Translations under genes and position numbers: made by a program | Origin: JAZTZP01 sp045637525 | Lineage (GTDB): Bacteria > Bacillota > Clostridia > UBA1381 | Direction: 5' to 3' | DNA: 64,000 bases | Assembly: GCA_045637525.1 (NCBI GenBank) | Contig: JAZTZP010000070.1 | Location: forward strand, 1 to 64,000 | Shown: positions 32,161-39,154 of the stretch, in pieces | How positions within the stretch are numbered: position 1 is the stretch's first letter | Layout of the letters: the number at the start of each line of letters is the position of its first letter | The notes under the pieces: generated by a model | The model's database searches: none | What the model saw: the letters and a program-made list of their open reading frames with translations, nothing else | What the model was told of the DNA's origin: nothing

Positions 32161-33435
32161 TCACTTTATTCCGCCGCCTTCACCTATGTAAAGGTCTAAC
32201 GGCTCGTTAAACTCCAATTTTATTACTGTGCAATACTTATCACACATTTCTTTCGGTAATTCAAACCATAAAATTCCGGGCATATCCAAAAAACCGCCTT
32301 GCTTGTAGTGTTTAAGCTCTGTGTCTGAGCCAAGAACCGTAATGCTCTTTATATCGTTTCGTATTCCTTTAACGCAAAGCTCACCGGATGGTAAATCGTG
32401 ATAGAAAAGATATAATTTCTTTCTGTCTTTTGAAAGAGTGCTGTTCCCGAAGAAAAATCCGCCGGGCAGTCCGCTCTCGGTTTCGTATACAGCCTCACCG
32501 TTCCTCGTTATCCATTCACCGACCTCAAGCAAAATCTCTTCGTCTTTTTCGTCTATTGTTCCGTCTGGCTTCGGGCCTATGTCAAGTAAAAGGTTTCCGC
32601 CCATGCCTATACATTCGGTGAATATCCTTATAATTTGCTTTGGTGATTTGTAGTTTGTATCAGTCTCTTTATATCCCCATGAGTCGTTAAGTGTTACGCA
32701 AAATTCCCATGCTCTTTCAGGCTTTATCGTCGGTATTGCCTGTTCGGGAGTCTGATAATCTCCATAACCGCCTATACGGCTGTTTATTACTATTTCAGGG
32801 TTTAATGAGCGGATATAATCATTCATTTCTTTAAAACGCCATTGCTCTTCAGTACGTTCCCATACCCCGTCAAACCATAAGAGGTCTATTGTTCCGAAAT
32901 TTGTAAGAAGCTCTGTAAGCTGTGCTTTATGGAATTTAAGGAAGTTTTCCCATTTTGCCAAGTTGTCAGGCTCTGATGCCGACGGTGCCGTGAATTTGTT
33001 CGTTGCCCACCATTCATCACTTTTGGGATGTATTGAGGCATAATCGGGATGATTCCAGTCAAGATGCGAAAAATATAATCCCACTTTAATATCCTTTTTC
33101 CTCATGGCGTTGCAGTAGGGTGCGATTAAATCACTCTTTGCCGGCGTTTGTTTAACAACGTTTAAATCGCTTTCCTTAGTGTCCCATAATGCTACGCCGT
33201 CATGATGCTTTGTAGTGAGGACAGTATATTTAGCACCGATTTTTGAAAACAGCTCCGCCCATTTTTCCGGATCATAATTTTCTGCAGTAAAACCGTTCTT
33301 TTGTGCCATATACTCGTCATAATCAACTTCGCCTGTGTAAAAAGACCAGGACTCTGTCACACCATTAACCGCATAAATTCCCCAATGCATGAAAATACCG
33401 AATTTTGCGTCTTTAAACCATTGCATTTTATCCAT
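32161..33435 (-). CDS. alpha-L-fucosidase, GH29
   Basis: A 424-aa enzyme without signal peptide, so probably intracellular. It has the GH29 hallmarks: WFKDAKFGIFMHWGIYAV at the N-terminus, YTVLTTKHHDGVALWDT (about 75-92), the nucleophile Asp in DLLWFDGVWE (about 205-215), NSRIGGYGDYQTPEQ and GNLLLDIGPKPDG. A C-terminal beta domain follows. GH29 retaining enzymes remove terminal alpha-L-fucose. ATG 33435 has GGAGGG 6 bases upstream. It is monocistronic behind its own promoter and is near but not in the glycan locus starting at 36.7 kb. Confidence 0.95.
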   Translation of the reverse strand: MDKMQWFKDAKFGIFMHWGIYAVNGVTESWSFYTGEVDYDEYMAQKNGFTAENYDPEKWAELFSKIGAKYTVLTTKHHDGVALWDTKESDLNVVKQTPAKSDLIAPYCNAMRKKDIKVGLYFSHLDWNHPDYASIHPKSDEWWATNKFTAPSASEPDNLAKWENFLKFHKAQLTELLTNFGTIDLLWFDGVWERTEEQWRFKEMNDYIRSLNPEIVINSRIGGYGDYQTPEQAIPTIKPERAWEFCVTLNDSWGYKETDTNYKSPKQIIRIFTECIGMGGNLLLDIGPKPDGTIDEKDEEILLEVGEWITRNGEAVYETESGLPGGFFFGNSTLSKDRKKLYLFYHDLPSGELCVKGIRNDIKSITVLGSDTELKHYKQGGFLDMPGILWFELPKEMCDKYCTVIKLEFNEPLDLYIGEGGGIK

Positions 33436-33463
33436 GATAAACCCTCCACGGTGTTTTTTTAAT

Positions 33464-33492
33464 ATCATAGCATAAAATTTGGTATTTGTCAA
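33464..33492 (-). promoter_or_regulatory. promoter of the GH29 gene
   Basis: On the minus strand TTGACA (33487-33492) and TATGAT (33464-33469) with a 17-bp spacer. The -35 element lies five bases from the left cap of the hairpin array. Confidence 0.8.
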
Positions 33493-33497
33493 CTGAT

Positions 33498-33837
33498 AAA
33501 TTATAGTTTATCTGCGATAAACTATAATTTACAGTGAAATTTTTTGCCACAGGCAAAAAGTGAAATCCAACCATTTGGTTGGGTGAAATTCGCATAAATG
33601 CGAGTGAAATTTGCGGCAAATTTGCCGCAAGTTATGGAAAGAAAATCGACAAACGATTTTCTGAAATTTAAATTCAGAAATTGCTTGCAATTTCTACTGA
33701 AACCTGTCGCATAGCGCCAGATTTCACCCATGCTTTGCGTGGATTTCACTCACACGAAGTGTGAATTTCACATTTTGCTGAAAGCAAAATATTTCACTAT
33801 TATAGTTTAGAGGCGTTCCGCCGATAAACTATAATTT
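33498..33837. repeat. mirror-symmetric chain of hairpins with palindromic caps
   Basis: Two palindromes (33498-33530, 33799-33837; TTATAGTTTATC/GATAAACTATAA) enclose a chain of about nine small hairpins. In the left half they are separated by GTGAAAT (33534, 33560, 33583, 33604) and in the right half by its reverse complement ATTTCAC (33721, 33743, 33765, 33791). Linkers can pair across the centre, giving one trunk with hairpin side branches. There is no protein-coding frame of note. It fills the gap between the GH29 promoter and the hydrolase promoter. Confidence 0.85.
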
Positions 33838-33897
33838 ATATGTTTGTTAACAATCTGTTTACTAATTAAAAAACCGTGAATATGTATTGTAAAAACC

Positions 33898-33926
33898 TTG
33901 ACAATTCGGTGCGGATGGGTTATAAT
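33898..33926 (+). promoter_or_regulatory. promoter of the alpha/beta-hydrolase gene
   Basis: TTGACA (33898-33903) and TATAAT (33921-33926) with a 17-bp spacer, 35 bases before the start codon. Confidence 0.85.
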
Positions 33927-33961
33927 TAAATCAGTACTTTAAAATAACGGAGGTAGCGGTT

Positions 33962-34690
33962 ATGAAAATTGTAAATGATACATATAAGCAGGTTAATGGG
34001 ATTAATATGCCGGTAAGGATATATTATCCTGAAAATGAGAAGAATGATGTTCTTGTGATTGCTATACATGGCGGCGGATGGCATGCTGTAACTAAAAACG
34101 AGGAATGGAACGGAAACTGGATGGCTTATCAGGCTGAATATTATGCAAAGCGAGGCTATACGGGAGCGGTTTTCTCTTACCGTTCAATAGACATTACCGA
34201 AGACACGGATGTTTTTGATTTATATGAAGACTGCAGGGATGCAGTAAAGTATATAACTGAGCGTGTGGATTATAAGAAAATAGTATTTATGGGCGATTCG
34301 GCAGGTGGACATCTTGCTATGCTTTTAGGGCTTGACGACGACATAAAGACGGATATTGTAGTTGCCTGCAATCCTGTTCTTGATTTAACAGATGAAAAAT
34401 GGGCATATACGGCGGCGGATGAAGAAACAAGACGCAACGCATCGCCTTATTATAATCCGAAGGCTGTTGATACAAAGTTTTTATTTATGCACGGAAAGGC
34501 GGACAGTGTTGTTTTGTGTGAAGTTACCGAAAAATATCACGATATGATGAAGGAACTCGGAGTCAGCACTGAATTAGTGACCTTTGAAGGGGTAAGTCAT
34601 GCGTTTATTTTGAAAAATTACAAATCAACAGATGAAGAGATTGAGAGGTATATGGATATTATAGATGACTATTTAAAGCGTATGCTTTGA
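33962..34690 (+). CDS. alpha/beta-hydrolase (esterase)
   Basis: A 242-aa cytosolic esterase/lipase-like hydrolase. The oxyanion-hole motif HGGGWH (about residues 37-42), nucleophile Ser in GDSAGG (about 118), acid Asp in HGKADSVV (about 183) and His in VSHAF (about 214) form a full triad. The size and the HGGG motif fit the BD-FAE/Aes-type acetylesterases that often deacetylate sugars. The start has CGGAGGTAG upstream. It may support glycan use by deacetylation, but the substrate cannot be read from the sequence. Confidence 0.88.
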   Translation: MKIVNDTYKQVNGINMPVRIYYPENEKNDVLVIAIHGGGWHAVTKNEEWNGNWMAYQAEYYAKRGYTGAVFSYRSIDITEDTDVFDLYEDCRDAVKYITERVDYKKIVFMGDSAGGHLAMLLGLDDDIKTDIVVACNPVLDLTDEKWAYTAADEETRRNASPYYNPKAVDTKFLFMHGKADSVVLCEVTEKYHDMMKELGVSTELVTFEGVSHAFILKNYKSTDEEIERYMDIIDDYLKRML

Positions 34691-34750
34691 TAAAATTGCC
34701 TAAAAAATCTCGTTGTTTTTGATTAAAAGGTAGAAAAAGTGTTAAAACTC

Positions 34751-34779
34751 TTGACAAATTCCGATAAATTTTGTATTAT
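34751..34779 (+). promoter_or_regulatory. promoter of spoVG
   Basis: TTGACA (34751-34756) and TATTAT (34774-34779) with a 17-bp spacer, about 95 bases before the spoVG start. TATAAT three bases downstream would need a 20-bp spacer. Confidence 0.65.
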
Positions 34780-34872
34780 AATAGTTAGTATTAAGAAATA
34801 ATGCATTTGTCAATTTCAGCTTGTATGTACATCTTTTGCATTAACTAATTTAGCTAAGAGGAGATGAACCGG

Positions 34873-35145
34873 TTGGAAATCACGGATATAAAAATCAAAC
34901 CAATCCAGGGCGGTAACAGGATGAAGGCAGTAGCTTCAGTAACGTTTGATAACGTTTTTGTTGTTCATGACATTAAGATTATTCAAGGTAACAACAAGCT
35001 TTTTACAGCTATGCCGAGCCGTAAAACACCAGACAATGAATTTAAAGATATTGCTCATCCCATAACAACGGAGATGAGAGCATCATTAGAGGCAAGCATC
35101 CTTGAAAAGTACGAAGAAGTGCTTTCGGAAGTCCCTGAGGTTTAA
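34873..35145 (+). CDS. spoVG: regulatory protein SpoVG
   Basis: A 90-aa SpoVG, a small nucleic-acid-binding regulator of sporulation, cell division and virulence traits in Firmicutes. Conserved segments: MEITDIKI, MKAVASVTFDNVFVVHDI, LFTAMPSRKTPDNEFKDIAHPI. The TTG at 34873 is preferred over the ATG at 34864: it gives the family-standard ME(I/V)TD start, and AAGAGGAG lies 9 bases before it but directly touches the ATG. Confidence 0.95.
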   Translation: MEITDIKIKPIQGGNRMKAVASVTFDNVFVVHDIKIIQGNNKLFTAMPSRKTPDNEFKDIAHPITTEMRASLEASILEKYEEVLSEVPEV

Positions 35146-35168
35146 TACAAAAGAAAAATCAAAAGACG

Positions 35169-35210
35169 ACTCCTGTTATTCTGTTATGGATTAAACGGGA
35201 GTTTGTTTCT
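35169..35210 (+). terminator. terminator after spoVG
   Basis: ACTCCTGTT (35169-35177)/AACGGGAGT (35194-35202), including one G-U pair, followed by TTGTTTCTT, 23 bases after the stop. Confidence 0.7.
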
Positions 35211-35281
35211 TATGGAGAAAAAGTTTAAGATATATTGCCATTGTTGTTTTTATATGAAATAATGAGTTTGAGGTGGGGAAT

Positions 35282-35572
35282 ATGATGATATCCGAAATTT
35301 CATATTCGGATCGGATAAAAGATTACAGCTATTCAGAGCTTTTATCTGAAGAGAAAAGATTATTTAAGCATATTACAGAGTTGCAATATAAAATTGTTTC
35401 GGAGGAGACTCACTTAAATACAGAGTATATAAACCCACCATATGTAACGCAACTTTTATCATACAGGAAATATTTAATAGTTTTGCAAAATTATATTTTG
35501 GAAAAAGAAAACGATATTAAAGTTTCAAAGCTTAAGGAAAGTTTAAAAGATGCTCCCGGGAAAGGAGAATAA
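35282..35572 (+). CDS. small helical protein of unknown function
   Basis: A 96-aa protein not recognised. It is mostly helical with coiled-coil character (ELLSEEKRLFKHITELQYKI; LIVLQNYILEKENDIKV) and has no cysteine, signal or membrane segment. ATG 35282 (or the next codon) follows GAGGTGGGG; the in-frame GTG at 35273 overlaps that site and is unlikely. It lies between spoVG and the SLOG gene. Confidence 0.6.
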   Translation: MMISEISYSDRIKDYSYSELLSEEKRLFKHITELQYKIVSEETHLNTEYINPPYVTQLLSYRKYLIVLQNYILEKENDIKVSKLKESLKDAPGKGE

Positions 35573-35675
35573 TGTCTTGTGTCTGATTATGCATCTTATT
35601 GCGGATGTGATATTAGCCTGAAACGGTGTAAAAAAGTATGTTGAGAAAAATACGATAATGAAGGGATGATCTCTT

Positions 35676-36161
35676 ATGATATTAAAAGAAAAAACGATTT
35701 GCTTTACAGGACATCGTGATATGAAAGCACCTGAAAAAGTGGAAAATACACTGATTCGTTTACTTGAAGAATATATACAGCAGGGATATGATACCTTTCT
35801 TGCCGGAGGTGCGCGTGGATTTGATAATCTGGCGGCGGAGGCTGTTATAAAGCTGAGAGAGAAATATCCGGGTATTCGTCTGATAGTCGCGTTGCCGTTT
35901 ACGAGTCATTACCGTCATGAGAAAAATTGGAGCAGTGATGAAATCAAGATCTATAAGGCTGTTTTGAAAAATGCTGACGAAATCATTACATTATTCAAGG
36001 AATACAAAAGCGGCTCATACTTTAAACGCAACCGGTATCTTGTGGATAACGCAAGCCTGTGTATTGCTTATTACCGCCGTAACGGAAGCGGAACTGCGTA
36101 TACGGTTAATTATGCGAACACAAGTAAAATTGAGGTCATTAATATTGCAAAAGTTGAGTAG
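35676..36161 (+). CDS. SLOG-family (YpsA/DUF1273-like) protein
   Basis: A 161-aa Rossmann-like protein of the SLOG superfamily. Landmarks are ICFTGHRDMK (about residues 8-17), the glycine-rich nucleotide loop LAGGARGFDNLAAE (about 42-55), RLIVALPF and YLVDNASLCIAYY. SLOG domains bind nucleotides or NAD-like ligands; in B. subtilis YpsA affects cell division, and other SLOG proteins act in conflict systems. It starts at ATG 35676, with GAAGGGATG upstream. Monocistronic. Confidence 0.85.
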   Translation: MILKEKTICFTGHRDMKAPEKVENTLIRLLEEYIQQGYDTFLAGGARGFDNLAAEAVIKLREKYPGIRLIVALPFTSHYRHEKNWSSDEIKIYKAVLKNADEIITLFKEYKSGSYFKRNRYLVDNASLCIAYYRRNGSGTAYTVNYANTSKIEVINIAKVE

Positions 36162-36239
36162 TGCAAAAGCTTTTGGCTGTCTGTTCAGGAGAAGGTGTAT
36201 TTAAATTTAAAAAAACTTTAAAAAATTTCAAAAAAACTA

Positions 36240-36268
36240 TTGACAAAACCGTGAAAATGTGGTATTAT
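36240..36268 (+). promoter_or_regulatory. tRNA-Gln promoter
   Basis: TTGACA (36240-36245) and TATTAT (36263-36268) with a 17-bp spacer, 18 bases before the tRNA. Confidence 0.85.
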
Positions 36269-36286
36269 ATATCATGTCGTTATTAT

Positions 36287-36360
36287 TGCGGAATAGTGTA
36301 AGGGTAGCACTAGTGACTCTGACTCACTCTGTGAGGGTTCGAATCCTTCTTCCGCAGCCA
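36287..36360 (+). tRNA. tRNA-Gln (anticodon CUG)
   Basis: A 74-nt cloverleaf. Acceptor arms TGCGGAA/TTCCGCA, D arm GTGT/CAC region with GGGTAG, anticodon arm AGTGA-CTCTGAC-TCACT giving anticodon CTG (reads CAG), T arm AGGGTTCGAATCCTT and encoded GCCA end. The U1-A72 pair fits glutamine tRNA. Confidence 0.95.
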
Positions 36361-36386
36361 TAGGTCAACGGTAAAGTTGATACAAA

Positions 36387-36415
36387 GAAAATCGCTTGAT
36401 TTCAAGCGATTTTTT
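36387..36415 (+). terminator. tRNA-Gln terminator
   Basis: The stem AAATCGCTTGA/TCAAGCGATTT runs into TTTTT. I see nothing else of note between here and the GH42 stop at 36669 (about 250 bases). Confidence 0.9.
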
Positions 36416-36668
36416 GATTCTCAGGCTCAGAAATGAGCCTTATTTTTTTGGGCTCCTGAGTGGTTCGAATTTGTGAATTTGACCCCCCTGTAAACCTTTT
36501 GGCAAAAAAGGCTGATTTTTACCTCATTTTTAAGGGAAAAATACCCCCCCTATGTCCAAAAACGAAAAATTCAGTGCATAAATTTTAGCCTATAAAAACC
36601 TTTATATAATTTTTAATATTGCACTTTCTATTTTCAAGAGATGACGACTGAATAGAATATATCATAAC

Positions 36669-38720
36669 TCATTCCTTCGTTTCTATCAAAATTTTTGACG
36701 AATAGGCATCAAGTACAATGCTTTTTGAAACTGCTTGCTTTGAATAAAAATCATTGTACTTCTTATCAGGCAAAGATATATTTTCCGAATGATTATTGAA
36801 GTTTTCAAGGAAAATAAAAGTGTTTTCGCCGTCTTGTCTGGTATGTGCGGTAACACCATGCGGAAGATGTGTAATGATAGATTTTTCGAGCTTCAAATCT
36901 GAAATGATGTTTTCATAAAAATCGATCGTAAAGTCTCCTGTATCTCGAAATGCAATATAGTAAGCATTTCCATCGCCGTACTTGTTACGCGTGATGGCAG
37001 GCATACCGGCATAAAAATCAGAATTGTATTCGGCTAAGACATTTGCGGTATTTGCGTGAATTAATTCACAATAATCTACCGCTTTATACTCTTTTGAGTT
37101 ATGTGCAATAACAGTATTGCTTTCGTAATTATAAAGTGTGTCAATTTCTTCTGACCATATTCCGAAAATGTCTTTCAATTCATTTGCGGGGAAACCGCCG
37201 AGATAACATAAATCATTTTCATTTGTCCAACCGGTTACATAGGTGCAGACGATAGTACCTCCGTTTTGTACATAGTTCTTGATTTTTTCAATAGTATCAG
37301 GTTTTAACATATATAACATTGGAGCAATAATCAATTTATATTTTGAAAAATCAGAGTCATAGTTGATAATATCAACGTTTACTCCGTTTTTCCAAAACGG
37401 ATAGTAATGGTTTATACATGTCTCTAAATAGTTTTTCTTGCTTTTTATAAGTCCCTGTAAATCATCTATTGCCCATCTGTTTTCCCAGTCATAAAAAACT
37501 GCAACGTCACTCTTAACATAAGTTCCGATGATTTCATCCATTTGTGACAGGGACTTTCCAAGAGAGGAAACCTCCTTAAAGACCCTGGTATTTTCATGAC
37601 CGCAGTGGTCAACAACTGCACCGTGGAGTTTTTCGCTGCTTCCTCTGCTTTTGCGCCACTGGAAATACTGAACGGTATCCGCACCGTGGGCTACGGCTTG
37701 CAGAGATGAGAGTGTGTGCATTCCGGGACGTTTTAGCTTATTCACTTCGTGCCAGTTTACACAGCTTGGAGTGCTTTCCATGAGCATAAAAGGCTTGCCG
37801 TCTTTTAAGGAACGGTTCAGGTCATGGTGGAATGCGGTATGACATCCTATATAGACATCATCCGTCATGGAATGCCATTGAGGATAATTGTCCCATGATA
37901 CAACGTCTACTATATCCTTGAATTTAAAGTAATTAAGGTCGGGGCAAGTACCCATAAAATTAGTTGTAACAGGAATATCAGGTGTGAGTTCTCTTATTGG
38001 AGCGATTTCGTTTCTCATAAAATCCATAGTCTGGTCGGTGACAAAGCGTTTCCAGTCAAGATTAAGAGCGTGAACGCAGGTTTCGCCTATTGGAGAAGGA
38101 GATTCTATCTGCTCCCATGAAGTATATGTATGACTCCAGAATGTTGACCAATATTCATGATTTAATAAATCAAGATCGTTGTTGTATTTGATTTTAAGCC
38201 ATTCTCTGAATGCCTCCTGGCAAAGTGGACAGTGACATTCACCACCATATTCATTTGAAATATGCCAGAGAATCAATGCCGGATGGTCTTTATATCTTTC
38301 AGCTAACATTCTGTTAATTTTCTGAGTTTTGTATCTGTAATATGGAGACGTAATGCAGTGGTTGTGTCTGTGTCCGTGGATATTTTTTGTTCTGTCTGAA
38401 TTTACTCTTAAAACCTCAGGGTGTGCCTGACTCATCCAGGCAGGTCTTGCACCGCTTGGGGTTGCGAGTATGGCTTTTATTCCGTTTTTGTTAAAACGCT
38501 CCATTAACTCGTCTAAAAAGCTGAAATCATAAACATCTTCTTTCGGCTCAAGCATTGCCCATGAAAAAATACCTACAGACATTGCATTACAGTTTGCAAG
38601 CTTCATAAGACGAATGTCTTCATCAAGGATTTCAGGGTAAGCAAGCCATTGATCGGGATTGTAGTCCGCACCGTGAATTATATGCGGATATTTTTTGCTT
38701 ATCGGATTAAATTTTTTCAT
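36669..38720 (-). CDS. beta-galactosidase, GH42
   Basis: A 683-aa glycosidase without signal peptide, so intracellular. TIM-barrel landmarks: IIHGADYNPDQW (about 14-25), GIFSWAMLEP, the acid/base Glu in WHISNEYGGECHC (about 155), the zinc-ligand cysteines that follow (CPLC), and the nucleophile Glu in FMLMESTPSCVNW (about 315). The trimerisation domain (IIAPMLYML...NGGTIVCTY) and a C-terminal beta domain follow. GH42 enzymes take galactose from oligosaccharides. ATG 38720 has GGAGG 5 bases upstream. It is divergent from GH3. Confidence 0.96.
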   Translation of the reverse strand: MKKFNPISKKYPHIIHGADYNPDQWLAYPEILDEDIRLMKLANCNAMSVGIFSWAMLEPKEDVYDFSFLDELMERFNKNGIKAILATPSGARPAWMSQAHPEVLRVNSDRTKNIHGHRHNHCITSPYYRYKTQKINRMLAERYKDHPALILWHISNEYGGECHCPLCQEAFREWLKIKYNNDLDLLNHEYWSTFWSHTYTSWEQIESPSPIGETCVHALNLDWKRFVTDQTMDFMRNEIAPIRELTPDIPVTTNFMGTCPDLNYFKFKDIVDVVSWDNYPQWHSMTDDVYIGCHTAFHHDLNRSLKDGKPFMLMESTPSCVNWHEVNKLKRPGMHTLSSLQAVAHGADTVQYFQWRKSRGSSEKLHGAVVDHCGHENTRVFKEVSSLGKSLSQMDEIIGTYVKSDVAVFYDWENRWAIDDLQGLIKSKKNYLETCINHYYPFWKNGVNVDIINYDSDFSKYKLIIAPMLYMLKPDTIEKIKNYVQNGGTIVCTYVTGWTNENDLCYLGGFPANELKDIFGIWSEEIDTLYNYESNTVIAHNSKEYKAVDYCELIHANTANVLAEYNSDFYAGMPAITRNKYGDGNAYYIAFRDTGDFTIDFYENIISDLKLEKSIITHLPHGVTAHTRQDGENTFIFLENFNNHSENISLPDKKYNDFYSKQAVSKSIVLDAYSSKILIETKE

Positions 38721-38732
38721 AACTGCCTCCAT

Positions 38733-38867
38733 ATGAGTTTTATTATATTAATTAATAAAAAAGATTTAAAAATCTTCAACCCCCTAACCCTGGGTCTTGG
38801 GGGCAAAAAGGAAATCTTTTTTTGAATAAGCAAAATTGCGCACGTTTGCGCGCAATTTCCTATGTTA
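38733..38867 (-). promoter_or_regulatory. GH42 leader with possible attenuator
   Basis: Between the promoter and the start the minus-strand leader of about 145 nt can form AAATTGCGCG/GCGCAATTT (38832-38857), a CCCCC/GGGGG stem-loop (38780-38803) and AAGATTT/AAATCTT (38761-38776), the last followed by TTTTT. A terminator-like element before the coding region suggests premature termination control. Confidence 0.45.
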
Positions 38868-38873
38868 TAAAAA

Positions 38874-38902
38874 AGTATATCACAGATGATTCGAAAAATC
38901 AA
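38874..38902 (-). promoter_or_regulatory. promoter of the GH42 gene
   Basis: On the minus strand TTGATT (38897-38902) and TATACT (38874-38879) with a 17-bp spacer. Confidence 0.65.
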
Positions 38903-39029
38903 GATATGTAAGAAAAAAAGAAAAGAAAAGTTATGAAAGAACAATAACCATACAAAATGTACTATTGTAGGAACTTGTATAAATTTGATACACCTTAAAT
39001 ATTGATAATGATTGGTTTAATATTGTTAA

Positions 39030-39058
39030 TTGAAAAAGAATATGTAATATGTTATAAT
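39030..39058 (+). promoter_or_regulatory. promoter of the GH3 gene
   Basis: TTGAAA (39030-39035) and TATAAT (39053-39058) with a 17-bp spacer. The leader contains two hairpins, ACGGGC/GCCCGT (39071-39085) and GAAATGCCATG.../CATGC...GACATTTC (39088-39125), similar in style to the hairpin arrays elsewhere in the window. Confidence 0.75.
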
Positions 39059-39154
39059 ATTAGTATAATAACGGGCTTTGCCCGTTTGAAATGCCATGGT
39101 TGTACACATGCAATTTGACATTTCGTAACAAAAAATAGTGAAAGGGAGCTTGTT

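Noticed and set aside
33498..33837. CRISPR array
   Set aside because: Linkers are only seven bases, invert at the centre, and the segments between them are self-complementary hairpins, not unique spacers. No cas genes are present.
34864..34872. ATG 34864 as spoVG start
   Set aside because: The ribosome-binding site touches this ATG directly and the family begins at the TTG nine bases later.
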